NCBI GenBank assembly: GCA_963771715.1
Contig: CAVYUQ010000006.1
Location: 124,001-188,000 of the forward strand
DNA from: JACVRW01 sp963771715
GTDB lineage: Bacteria; Actinomycetota; Thermoleophilia; Solirubrobacterales; Thermoleophilaceae
Direction of reading: 5' to 3'
DNA: 64,000 nucleotides
A model generated the notes under the pieces. The model had not been told where the DNA came from. It was given only the letters and a program-made list of their open reading frames with translations, and made no database searches. Every line of letters begins with the position of its first letter. Position 1 is the stretch's first letter. Below are positions 17,456 to 27,047 of the stretch, one piece after another. A program made the position numbers and the translations under genes.

Positions 17456-18424
17456 CTACAACTTTTCGATTAAGCGCTGTTTGAGCGTCTCTTCGCAGAA
17501 TGCGGCCTCGATTGCCGTGCGAGTGATGCCTCGAAGCTTCTCGTCGTCGAAGCCGAAATGGTCGCGGCAGACGGCGTACTCGCCCCCGATCGAGGCCCCG
17601 AAGTAGGGCGGGTCGTCGGATCCGAGCGTCACGCGCACGCCCGCCTCTCGCAGACGCGGCAGGGGGTGCTGCTCGTAGGTGGGGTATATGCCGAGCACCA
17701 CGTTGCTCGTGGGGCAGACCTCGAGCACGGTCCCGCGCTCGGCCAGCTCCTCCACGAGCGCGGGGTCCTCGATCGAGCGCACGCCGTGGCCGAGGCGGCT
17801 CACCGGCAGCTCGAGGGCCTCGCGCACGCTCTCGGGGCCGGCCCATTCGCCGGCGTGGACGCTGCATCCGAGACCGGCCTCCGCCGCTGTCTCGAAGGCC
17901 TCGGCGTAGGCGGCGGGCGGGTAGTTCTCCTCGTCGCCGGCCATCGAGAAGCCGACCACGTAGGGATGCGGGCGCTCCGCTGCGTAGCGGGCAACCCTGA
18001 GCGCGGGGTCCACTCCGAAGTTGCGCACGCACGAGATCAGGATGCGGGCCTCGATGCCGCTGCCCTCTCGGGCATCGTCGATCCCGCGGCCGATTCCGTC
18101 GAGGTGCTCCTCGTCGCCGACGCCCACGAGACTGGCGTGGTCCGGTGAGGCGGTCAGCTCGACGTAGATCGCGCCCTCGGCGGCGCAGCCCGTGAGGTAC
18201 TCGTAGGTGATGTCGCGGTAGTCGTCTCCGCTGCGGATAACGCTCGCGGCCTTGTCGTAGGTCTTGAGGAAGTCGAGGAAGTCGGCGTAGGCGAAGCGGT
18301 CCGAGGCGGCGAACACCCCGTCGGGCACCGGCAGGCCGTTGCGCTCCGCGAGGCGCCGGATCAGGTCGGGCGGCGCGGTGCCCTCGAGGTGCACGTGCAG
18401 CTCGGCCTTCGGCACGTCCGTCAA
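17456..18424 (-). CDS. add: Adenosine deaminase
   Basis: Zinc-dependent conversion of (deoxy)adenosine to (deoxy)inosine. 322 aa, TIM-barrel amidohydrolase: zinc ligands in ELHVHLEGT (about H10 and H12), substrate Glu region in VHAGEWAGPESV, His in LGHGVRSIEDP, and the metal Asp pair in TLGSDDPPYFG. Start is TTG 18424 overlapping the deoA stop (TTGA), or GTG 18415; homologues begin at about that point. Its product inosine would be the substrate of PunA encoded two genes upstream in the same operon. Confidence 0.95.
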   Translation of the reverse strand: MTDVPKAELHVHLEGTAPPDLIRRLAERNGLPVPDGVFAASDRFAYADFLDFLKTYDKAASVIRSGDDYRDITYEYLTGCAAEGAIYVELTASPDHASLVGVGDEEHLDGIGRGIDDAREGSGIEARILISCVRNFGVDPALRVARYAAERPHPYVVGFSMAGDEENYPPAAYAEAFETAAEAGLGCSVHAGEWAGPESVREALELPVSRLGHGVRSIEDPALVEELAERGTVLEVCPTSNVVLGIYPTYEQHPLPRLREAGVRVTLGSDDPPYFGASIGGEYAVCRDHFGFDDEKLRGITRTAIEAAFCEETLKQRLIEKL

Positions 18425-19743
18425 CGCAGCACCTCGAGCACGGCCGGCGGCCCTTCGGGGGCGTGATCACCAAGCGTGTACGCCGCGCGCAGCGCTTCCG
18501 CCGCCCGCTGCGCGGCCTCGTCGTCCCGCGCGTGCACCAGCGCGAGCGGGCGGCCGCCGGGGACCACCTCCTCTCCGGGCGCCGCAACGTCCGTGAGGCC
18601 CACGGCGTGGTCCACGGGATCGTCCTCGCGCGTGCGACCGCCGCCGAGCGCCACGACGGCGAGGCCCACGGCGCGAACGTCCACCGCCGTGATCGTGCCC
18701 GGCTCGCTCGGTTCGGCGGCGAGCGTGACCGGCGCGCCGGGGAGATGGCGCTCCGGCGCCTCGAGGAGGTCGGCCGGGCCGCCCAGCTCGCGCACCATCG
18801 CGCCGAAGCGCTCGGCCGCGGCGCCGCCGTCCAGCGCCTGCTCCGCGGCCCCGCGAGCCGCGGCCTCGTCCGGCTGGACTCCACCCAGCACAAGCAGCTC
18901 GGCGCTGAGCGCGAGCGTGACCTCGCGCAGGCGCTCATCGATGGCCGCCCCGGTCAGGTGATCGATCGACTCGCGCACCTCAACCGCGTTGCCGGCGCTG
19001 CGGCCGAGGACGCGGTCCATGTCGGTGAGCAGCGCCGAGGTGGGCAGGCCGTTGCCGTTCGCCACCTCCACGATCGCGCGCGCGAGCTCCTCGGCCTGCG
19101 CGCGATCGGGCAGGAACGCGCCGGAGCCGACCTTCACGTCCATCACGAGCGCGTCAAGGCCCGCGGCGAGCTTCTTCGAGAGGATCGAGGCCACGATCAG
19201 CGGGATCGACTCGACCGTCCCGGTGGCGTCGCGGATCGCGTACAGCCGGCGGTCGGCGGGCGCGAGCCGCGCCGTCTGTCCCACGATGGCCGCACCTGCG
19301 CCCGCCACGGCGTGCCGGAACTTGTCCGGATCGGGCGTGGTGTCGTAGCCAGGGATCGCCTCGAGCTTGTCGAGCGTGCCGCCGGTGTGGCCGAGGCCGC
19401 GCCCGGAGATCATCGGCACCGCGCCGCCGCAGGCCGCCACGATCGGCGCCAGCAGCAGGCTCACCTTGTCCCCCACCCCGCCGGTCGAGTGCTTGTCGAG
19501 CGCGGGGCCGGAGAGGCCGGCGTCGGACCAGTCGAGCACGTCGCCCGAGTCGCGCATCGCGCCCGTGAGCGCGATCCGCTCCGCCGGCGTCATCCCGCGC
19601 AGCAAGATCGCCATGGCGAGCGCGCCCACCTGCGCATCGCTCACGGCCCCGTCGGCGATCCCCTTCACGAGGTAGTCGAGCTGGTCCTCATCCAGCTCCC
19701 CGCCGTCGCGCTTGATGCGGATCAGGTCGGGCACGTACATCAC
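18421..19743 (-). CDS. deoA: Thymidine/pyrimidine-nucleoside phosphorylase
   Basis: Phosphorolysis of thymidine and deoxyuridine (or uridine in the Pdp branch) to base plus sugar 1-phosphate. 440 aa, family length. The phosphate-binding signature DKHSTGGVGDK lies at about 83-93, and MDVKVGSGAF at the catalytic site. C-terminal alpha/beta domain present. GTG 19743 overlaps the punA stop (GTGA); the adjacent ATG 19740 is an alternative. The sugar phosphate goes to DeoB. Confidence 0.95.
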   Translation of the reverse strand: MMYVPDLIRIKRDGGELDEDQLDYLVKGIADGAVSDAQVGALAMAILLRGMTPAERIALTGAMRDSGDVLDWSDAGLSGPALDKHSTGGVGDKVSLLLAPIVAACGGAVPMISGRGLGHTGGTLDKLEAIPGYDTTPDPDKFRHAVAGAGAAIVGQTARLAPADRRLYAIRDATGTVESIPLIVASILSKKLAAGLDALVMDVKVGSGAFLPDRAQAEELARAIVEVANGNGLPTSALLTDMDRVLGRSAGNAVEVRESIDHLTGAAIDERLREVTLALSAELLVLGGVQPDEAAARGAAEQALDGGAAAERFGAMVRELGGPADLLEAPERHLPGAPVTLAAEPSEPGTITAVDVRAVGLAVVALGGGRTREDDPVDHAVGLTDVAAPGEEVVPGGRPLALVHARDDEAAQRAAEALRAAYTLGDHAPEGPPAVLEVLR

Positions 19744-20552
19744 TCGCCGAGCCTCTCCACGAAGCGCACCAGCAGCGGCGCCAGGTCCTCGGCGGCACGC
19801 TGGGCGTCGTGCAGCGTCTGGTCGTGGCTGAGCTGTGTGTCGCTCATCCCCTCGGCGAAATTGCTGATCGCCGAGATGGCCGCCACGCGCAGGCCGCAGT
19901 GGCGTGCGACCGCGGTCTCATGGACGGTGGACATGCCCACGGCGTCGGCGCCGAGCGTCTCGAACGCGCGGATCTCGGCGGCCGTCTCGAAGGTCGGCCC
20001 TGAGACGGCGAGGTAGACGCCCTCGGCGAGCGGCGTGCCGAGCTCCTCGGCCGCTGCTCGGAGCTGTTCGCGCAGCTCGGGGTCGTAGGCGTCGCGCATG
20101 CTCGGGAAGCGAGGGCCGATCTCCTCGTCGTTCGGCCCGGCCAGCACGTTCACGGCGCTCAGGTTGATGTGGTCCGAGATCAGCATCAGCCGCCCCGGGC
20201 CCACCTCCGGCCGCAGCGAGCCGGCCGCGTTCGTTAGCACCAGGATCTCCGCGCCGGCGGCCCGCAGCGCGCGGACGGGCGTGCGGATGCGGTCGAGGTC
20301 GCCGCCCTCGTACACGTGCGCGCGACCCTGGAGCACCGCCACCGGCACGTCGCCCATGTGGCCGAGCACCGCCCTGCCGCCGTGGCCCGCCACCGTCGGT
20401 CGCGGGAAGCCGGGCAGGTCCTCGTAGTCGATCGTGGTCGGGCCCGCCACCGCGTCCGCCACCGCGCCGAGCCCCGAGCCGAGCACCACGCCCACGCGCG
20501 GCCGCAGCCCAGAGCGCTCGTTGATGACAGCAGCGGCCGCTGCCGCCGTCAT
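19740..20552 (-). CDS. punA: Purine-nucleoside phosphorylase (trimeric PNP-II type)
   Basis: Phosphorolysis of inosine and guanosine and their deoxy forms. 270 aa; conserved VGVVLGSGLGAVADAV phosphate loop, VAGHGGRAVLGHM, LQGRAHVYEG, LVLTNAAGSLRPEVGPG, and the base/ribose pocket EGVYLAVSGPTFETAAE followed by GADAVGMSTVHE. This is the mammalian-like trimeric class, distinct from the DeoD/Udp class copy at 30.9 kb. ATG 20552 overlaps the upstream stop by 4 nt. Confidence 0.95.
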   Translation of the reverse strand: MTAAAAAAVINERSGLRPRVGVVLGSGLGAVADAVAGPTTIDYEDLPGFPRPTVAGHGGRAVLGHMGDVPVAVLQGRAHVYEGGDLDRIRTPVRALRAAGAEILVLTNAAGSLRPEVGPGRLMLISDHINLSAVNVLAGPNDEEIGPRFPSMRDAYDPELREQLRAAAEELGTPLAEGVYLAVSGPTFETAAEIRAFETLGADAVGMSTVHETAVARHCGLRVAAISAISNFAEGMSDTQLSHDQTLHDAQRAAEDLAPLLVRFVERLGE

Positions 20553-21523
20553 TCGAGCTCGAACGCGAGCGGCAGGAGCTCGCCGACCGTCGTCGTCTCG
20601 CGCGGGCCGTCCGGGCGTCCGAGGTGAACGGGGGTGTCCGCGCCCGCGAACTCGGCGAGCCGCTGGCGACATCCTCCGCACGGCGGGCAGATGTCCATCC
20701 GCTCCGCCGTCACTGCGACTTCGACGATCTCCCTGTGCCCGGCCGCGATCAGCGCCCCGATCGCCGACGTCTCCGCGCACTGCCCCTCCGGATAGCTCGC
20801 GTTCTCGACGTTCGCCCCGACGTGGATGCTGCCGTCGGCGGCGCGAAGCGCGGCCCCGACCGGGAACTTCGAATATGGCATGTAGGCCGTCCTCATGACG
20901 TCCTCGGCGGCGCGCATCAGCTCGTCGGGCCCGCCCGCCGGGCGGTCCGGCGCAGCCGTCGGCGCGTCGCGCGTCGCGCCGCGCTCGCCCGGCGCCGCCC
21001 CCGGCGCGCCGAGCACCAGGTCCGAGTAGCTCGTCGCGACCAGGTTTTCGTCCTCGATGCCCAGCTCTTCGCGGAGTCGCTCGACCTTGTCGTGCTCGGC
21101 GCTCAGGTCCGAGCCCTCCTCCCCCGACGCCTCGAGCTCCAGGAAGCTGCCCAGTCCCTCGACCTCGTCGAGGTGGATGCGGACGCCATCCCAGAGCAGC
21201 AGCCGTCGCCGCTTTGTAACTGTCCCGAGCGTTCCGTACGCGGCATCGAGCGCCTCGAGTAACGGTGCGGCGTCCGCGACGGGCACGCGCCTGTAGGTGC
21301 TGGTGCGCGGATCGGTGGAGTCCTCGCGCGAGTACTCGATCAGCTCGTCCCAGAGTGTGGTGCCGCCGGTCTCCTGCTCGCGCAGCTTGAGCCGCCCGCG
21401 CGCCCCGAGGAAATACGTGTCGCGCTGCGCGATCTCTCCCCTGTCATCGGCGCCCAGCGCGAGCGCGCGCTCCAGCGTGCGCGCGGGGTCCGGGTCGCGC
21501 GCCTTCAGCTCTATGTTGCGCAT
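20549..21523 (-). CDS. cdd: CYTH-domain / cytidine deaminase fusion protein
   Basis: A single 324-aa frame encodes two domains. Residues 1-170 form a CYTH (CyaB/thiamine-triphosphatase-like) tunnel-fold domain: NIELKAR at the start (Glu-x-Lys of the usual ExExK box), GRLKLREQ, TYRRV, KRRRLLLWDGVRIHLDEV and GSFLELE. A 30-residue Ala/Pro/Gly-rich linker follows, then cytidine deaminase from about 198: MPYSKFPVGAAL, zinc/catalytic CAETSAIG (C249, E251) and PPCGGCRQ (C282, C285). Cdd makes uridine from cytidine for DeoA and Upp. Start ATG 21523, 39 nt from divergent upp. A lost stop by indel is the alternative to a real fusion. Confidence 0.85.
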   Translation of the reverse strand: MRNIELKARDPDPARTLERALALGADDRGEIAQRDTYFLGARGRLKLREQETGGTTLWDELIEYSREDSTDPRTSTYRRVPVADAAPLLEALDAAYGTLGTVTKRRRLLLWDGVRIHLDEVEGLGSFLELEASGEEGSDLSAEHDKVERLREELGIEDENLVATSYSDLVLGAPGAAPGERGATRDAPTAAPDRPAGGPDELMRAAEDVMRTAYMPYSKFPVGAALRAADGSIHVGANVENASYPEGQCAETSAIGALIAAGHREIVEVAVTAERMDICPPCGGCRQRLAEFAGADTPVHLGRPDGPRETTTVGELLPLAFELE

Positions 21524-21562
21524 CGAAGCATTCAAGGGCGTCGCGAGGTTATCGTCGCATCC

Positions 21563-22192
21563 ATGTCCGAGCGTCTGACCGTGGTCGATCACCCCGTTCT
21601 CGCCGACCGGCTGGCGGTCATGCGCGACCGCCGCACGGGCCACGGCGAGTTCCGCCAGGCCCTCTTCGAGGCCTCGGCGATCCTGGCCGTCGAGGCCGCG
21701 CGCGACCTGCCGGTGACCGAGGTCGAGCTGGAGACCCCGCTGGAGCCCACGACCGGCAGCCGCCTCCCCACGGAGATAACGATCGTTCCGGTGCTGCGCG
21801 CCGGGCTCGGGATGGTCGACGGCTTCCTTCGACTCCTCCCGGGCGCCCGCGTAGGCCACGTGGGCGTGTACCGCGACGAGCAGGAGCACCGCCCGGTCGA
21901 CTACTACGAGCGCCTGCCGCCCGGCCTCGCCGACGCCCACGTCTTCGTGGTCGACCCGATGCTCGCAACCGGCGGAAGCGCCGTGCACGCCCTCGACAAG
22001 CTGAAGGCCGCCGGCGCGAAGAAGCTGGCGCTCGTCTGCCTGGTGGTGGCCCCCGAGGGCGTCGAGGCGGTCGAGAAGGCCCACCCCGACGTCCAGATCT
22101 GGGCCGCGGCCGTGGACCGCGAGCTGGACGAGAACGCATACATCCGCCCCGGGCTCGGCGACGCCGGCGACCGGGTCTTCGGCACCGAGTAG
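21563..22192 (+). CDS. upp: Uracil phosphoribosyltransferase
   Basis: Salvages uracil to UMP with PRPP. 209 aa, normal length. PRPP loop VFVVDPMLATGGSA at about 127-140, PVLRAGLGM at 76-84, and the family's C-terminal uracil-binding YIRPGLGDAGDRVFGT. It is transcribed away from the nucleoside catabolic operon and would recover uracil released by the pyrimidine phosphorylase. Confidence 0.96.
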   Translation: MSERLTVVDHPVLADRLAVMRDRRTGHGEFRQALFEASAILAVEAARDLPVTEVELETPLEPTTGSRLPTEITIVPVLRAGLGMVDGFLRLLPGARVGHVGVYRDEQEHRPVDYYERLPPGLADAHVFVVDPMLATGGSAVHALDKLKAAGAKKLALVCLVVAPEGVEAVEKAHPDVQIWAAAVDRELDENAYIRPGLGDAGDRVFGTE

Positions 22193-22207
22193 CGTCCGAG
22201 CGCCGTG

Positions 22208-22231
22208 CCCCTTCGGGCGGCACCGAAGGGG
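22208..22231. terminator. Hairpin between convergent upp and tilS
   Basis: CCCCTTCGG (22208-22216) and CCGAAGGGG (22223-22231) form a perfect 9-bp stem with a 6-nt loop, 16 nt after the upp stop and between convergent genes. No clear U-tract follows. The remaining sequence to 22334 shows nothing else I can support. Confidence 0.55.
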
Positions 22232-22334
22232 ACCGTCGGCGATTTACCGCCTATATCGCGGATAACTGACGACACCCCGGCCGCAACCACGTCGGGAGGC
22301 CGCCACCCTCACCGCCCGCCTTAAGCGCTCCGGC

Positions 22335-23638
<1,304 letters not shown>

Positions 23639-23642
<4 letters not shown>

Positions 23643-24838
23643 CCCTCGCGTGGGATCGCGCGGCAGAGCTGCCGCGGCTCGGCGAACCCCTTCAGCTTCA
23701 CCTGCCCGATCGCGTCGAAGCTGAGGTGCGGGGAGTCGCGTACGGCGTCGACCACCGAGTCGGTGACCAGCACCTCCCCGCCGCGAGCGCGCGCGACGAC
23801 GCGCGAGGTGAGGTTCACGTCGCGGCCGAAGTAGTCGCCGTCGCGGTAGAGGGTGGTGCCCCAGTGGACCCCGATGCGCGGCTCCGGCCGCTCCTCGAAG
23901 AGGCTCACAAATCCGACCGCCCAGTCCACCAGCGCGCGGATGTCCTGCCCGACGACCATCACCGCGTCGCCGATCGTCTTCACCACGCGGGCGTCCTCGG
24001 GGAGCGTGTGGGTGACCCCCTCGACGAAGCGCTCCACCGACGAGAGCGCCTCCTCCTCGCCCTCCTCCTCTGTGAAGCGCGTGTACCCGGCCAGGTCCGC
24101 GAAGGCGATCGCCACCCGCACCCTCCCGAGCTCCACGTCCTCGTCCTCGAGCTCGCTCTCCATGTGGCCGACCACGTCCTGCTCCACGAAGTGCTGAAGG
24201 AAGCGCTCGTGGACGTAGTCCATCGTCGGCGAGGCGAACGGGAGCAGGTCGCGCGCGAGGTCGCCCATCTCCTCGGCCATCTCGAGGCCCGGAACGCCCT
24301 CGCGGATCAGCGGCTCGTGCACGTACTGGTGGAAGAGCCGCACCTCGGCCTCGGCGATCTGCGCGAGTGTTTGGCCGTAGACCCGGCAGAGCTGGAGGAA
24401 GGCCACCAGCGGGAAGCCTGAGTCCAGCACGGCGGCGACGTAGTGGAGCGCCTGGATGTCGTCGTCCGTGAGCTGGTCGATGCCGCTGGCGGGCAGCCCG
24501 AGGCTGGTCCAGAAGCGCTCGATCAGGGCGGGCTCGAGACCCGTGAGCTCGGCCGCCTCGTTCAGCGAGTGCGGCTGTTTGTCCCGGTCGAACAGCTCCT
24601 CGATGTACCCGTAGGCGAGCCGGCCCTCCTCGCCGGCCTTCTTGATGTGCTCGAGCTTGTGCCCGCGCTCGCGCAGCCGCGCCACGATGCGGGCGTGCGC
24701 GACGGCGGCGGTGGTCCACTCGCGCGTGCCATCCACCTCCGGGATCACGCCGTCGCGCGCCCAGCGACGCAGCGTCGCGGGCGAGACGCCCACGCGTTCG
24801 GCGGCTTCCTTGAGGGAGAGGCTCTCGGCCACGGCCAT
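23639..24838 (-). CDS. MerR-like HTH / class III nucleotide cyclase fusion
   Basis: 399-aa multidomain signalling protein. Residues about 6-70 are a MerR-type helix-turn-helix (LSLKEAAERVGVSPATLRRW), and about 90-150 look like a second HTH-like unit (SLNEAAELTGLEPALIERFW). The C-terminal class III adenylate/guanylate cyclase domain (about 235-395) keeps metal Asp residues in AFADLAGYT (D248) and KTIGDAVM (D291) and the VNLTSRV Asn/Arg pair (about N342, R346). It may make cAMP or cGMP, with DNA binding or ligand sensing by the N-terminal part. Translationally coupled to tilS. Confidence 0.88.
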
Positions 24839-24863
24839 GATTGTGCCGCGCGCTAGAGAGCAA

Positions 24864-24891
24864 CGGCGGAGTGGAAGGGTTCACTCCGCCG
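24864..24891. promoter_or_regulatory. 10-bp inverted repeat in the leader of the MerR-cyclase gene
   Basis: CGGCGGAGTG (24864-24873) and CACTCCGCCG (24882-24891) form a perfect 10-bp inverted repeat with an 8-nt spacer, 26-53 nt upstream of the cyclase ATG in a 190-nt intergenic region. It could be an RNA hairpin in the cyclase leader or an operator for its own HTH domain. No function can be read from sequence alone. Confidence 0.4.
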
Positions 24892-24987
24892 CTGCGTGCG
24901 GGGCACGGCCCGCGTCGTAGGCCGGTGACGGCGATCCGCCACCCGGTCTCTACAGAACTCCCGGCAGTCTTGCGCGCACCGGCGCCT

Positions 24988-25003
24988 GAGTCAAATTAGA
25001 CTC
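24988..25003. promoter_or_regulatory. Palindrome upstream of the AcrA1-like reductase
   Basis: GAGTC-AAATTA-GACTC, a 5-bp inverted repeat with an AT-rich centre, sits 26 nt before the TTG start of the reductase gene in otherwise GC-rich sequence. This is a suitable place for a repressor operator or the -10 region. Weak evidence. Confidence 0.3.
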
Positions 25004-25028
25004 CCGCGCACACACCACGGGAGGACTC

Positions 25029-27047
25029 TTGAATTACTTCGTCACCGGCGCGACCGGCTTCATCGGCAGGCATCTGGTGGCCGAGCTGCTGAAGCGCGAC
25101 GGCACCATCCACGCGCTCGTGCGCGAGGGCTCGCGCGGGAAGCTCGACGCGCTCGCCCAGAGGCTCGGCGCTCCCGAGGGGAAGATCGTGCCCGTGGCGG
25201 GCGACCTCTCGAAGCCTGGGCTCGGCATCGACGACTTCGACCAGCCGATCGACCACCTCTTCCACCTGGCGGCGGTCTATGACATCGAGGCCGACGAGGA
25301 CGCCTCGGAGCGCGCGAACGTGGAGGGCACGAAGCACGTCATCGAGTTCGCGAACGCGCACGAGGTCGAGCGCTTCCATCACACGAGCTCGATCGCGGTG
25401 GCCGGCAACTACGAGGGCGTGTTCCAGGAGGACATGTTCGACGAGGGCCAGAAGCTGCCGCACCACTACCACCGGACGAAGTACGAGTCAGAGCGGCTCG
25501 TGCGCGAGGGCGTCGAGACGAAGACGCTGGTGTTCCGGCCGGGCATCGTGGTCGGCCACTCGGAGACCGGCGAGATGGACAAGATCGACGGTCCCTACTA
25601 CTTCTTCAAGCTGCTCCAGAAGCTGCGCAACGCCCTGCCGGAGTGGTTCCCGCTGGCGGGACCCGAGGGCGGGCAGACGAACATCGTGCCGGTGGACTTC
25701 GTGGCGCGCTCGATGGACCACATCGCGCACATGCCCGACGATGAGCTGCCGAGCGACACCTTCCACCTGGTGAACCCCGAGCCCATGAGCGTGGGCGAGA
25801 CGTTGAACGAGTTCGCGAAGGCCGCCCACGCGCCGCAGTTCGCCATGCGCGTGGACCAGAACATGACCAACGTCGTGCCGAAGCAGGTGCGCGCCGGCGT
25901 CCAGGCGCTGCCGATGGTCAAGCGGATCCGCAACCAGCTCTACCACGACATCGGCGTGCCGCCGGCCGCGATGGAGCACCGCGACTTCCGCGCGAAGTTC
26001 GACGCGCGTGACTCGCAGCGGGCGCTCAGCGGCACGGGCATCGCGGTGCCGCCGCTGTCCACCTACGCCCCGCTCCTGTGGGACTACTGGGAGCGCAACC
26101 TCGACCCGGACCTGTTCCGCGAGCGCTCGCTGGCGAGCGCGATCAAGGGCAAGCGCGTCCTGATCACGGGAGCCTCGAGCGGCATCGGCCTCGAGACCGC
26201 GCTGAAGGTCGGCGAGGCCGGCGGCGAGGTGCTGCTCGTCTCGCGCACGCGCGAGAAGCTCGAGGAGGTGGCGAAGCAGGTCGAGGAGCTCGGCGGGACC
26301 GCGCACGTGCACCCCGCGGACCTCTCGGAGCTGGAGGACATCGACCGCCTGGCCGCGGAGGTGCTCGAGCAGCACGGCGGCGTGGACGTGCTCGTGAACA
26401 ACGCCGGCCGCTCGATCCGCCGCTCGGTCGCGCGCTCCTACGACCGCTTCCACGACTTCGAGCGCACGATGCAGCTGAACTACTTCGGCGCGCTCAAGCT
26501 GATCCTCGCGTTCATGCCGGGGATGCGCGAGCGCAAGTCCGGCCACATCATCAACGTGAGCTCGATCGGCGTGCAGACGAACACGCCGCGCTTCTCCGCT
26601 TACGTGGCCTCGAAGTCGGCGCTCGACGCGTTCTCCCGCTGCACGGCCCCGGAGGTCGTGGCGGACAACGTGAAGTTCACGACCGTCTACATGCCGCTCG
26701 TGCGGACCCCGATGATCGCCCCCACCGACATCTACAAGGCCTTCCCGACACTCACACCGGACGAGGCCGCGCAGATGCTCTGCGACGCGATGATCGACAA
26801 GCCTAAGCGCATGGCCTCGAGGCTCGGCACGTTCGGCGAGGTGCTCTACGCGATCTCCCCGAAGACCGTCGACATCGTGCTGAACCAGGCGTACAACCTG
26901 TTCCCGGACTCGATCGCCGCGAAGAAGGGCAAGGACGGCGACAAGGGCGAGAAGAAGCCGCTGCCCGCCGGGGAGAAGAAGGACGACGGCGAGATGTCCA
27001 CGGAGGCCGTGGCGATGGCGTACCTCCTAAGGGGCGTGCACTTCTAG
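25029..27047 (+). CDS. AcrA1-like two-domain SDR (putative fatty acyl-CoA reductase)
   Basis: 672-aa protein with two short-chain dehydrogenase domains. Residues 1-350 are an extended SDR (VTGATGFIGRHLVAELL nucleotide site, YHRTKYESERLV with the YxxxK pair, FRPGIVVGHSETG). Residues about 375-640 are a classical SDR (VLITGASSGIGLETAL, NNAGRSIRRS, INVSSIG, YVASKSALDAF with YxxxK). This layout matches mycobacterial AcrA1-type reductases that reduce fatty acyl-CoA to aldehyde or alcohol in wax and lipid synthesis; substrate is inferred. The C-terminus is a Lys-rich, Asp/Glu-containing tail. Start TTG 25029 has GGGAGGA close upstream. Confidence 0.85.
   Translation: MNYFVTGATGFIGRHLVAELLKRDGTIHALVREGSRGKLDALAQRLGAPEGKIVPVAGDLSKPGLGIDDFDQPIDHLFHLAAVYDIEADEDASERANVEGTKHVIEFANAHEVERFHHTSSIAVAGNYEGVFQEDMFDEGQKLPHHYHRTKYESERLVREGVETKTLVFRPGIVVGHSETGEMDKIDGPYYFFKLLQKLRNALPEWFPLAGPEGGQTNIVPVDFVARSMDHIAHMPDDELPSDTFHLVNPEPMSVGETLNEFAKAAHAPQFAMRVDQNMTNVVPKQVRAGVQALPMVKRIRNQLYHDIGVPPAAMEHRDFRAKFDARDSQRALSGTGIAVPPLSTYAPLLWDYWERNLDPDLFRERSLASAIKGKRVLITGASSGIGLETALKVGEAGGEVLLVSRTREKLEEVAKQVEELGGTAHVHPADLSELEDIDRLAAEVLEQHGGVDVLVNNAGRSIRRSVARSYDRFHDFERTMQLNYFGALKLILAFMPGMRERKSGHIINVSSIGVQTNTPRFSAYVASKSALDAFSRCTAPEVVADNVKFTTVYMPLVRTPMIAPTDIYKAFPTLTPDEAAQMLCDAMIDKPKRMASRLGTFGEVLYAISPKTVDIVLNQAYNLFPDSIAAKKGKDGDKGEKKPLPAGEKKDDGEMSTEAVAMAYLLRGVHF

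Noticed and set aside
25488..26546. Long minus-strand frame opposite the AcrA1-like reductase
   Set aside because: Low-complexity translation; the plus strand has clear SDR motifs across the same bases.
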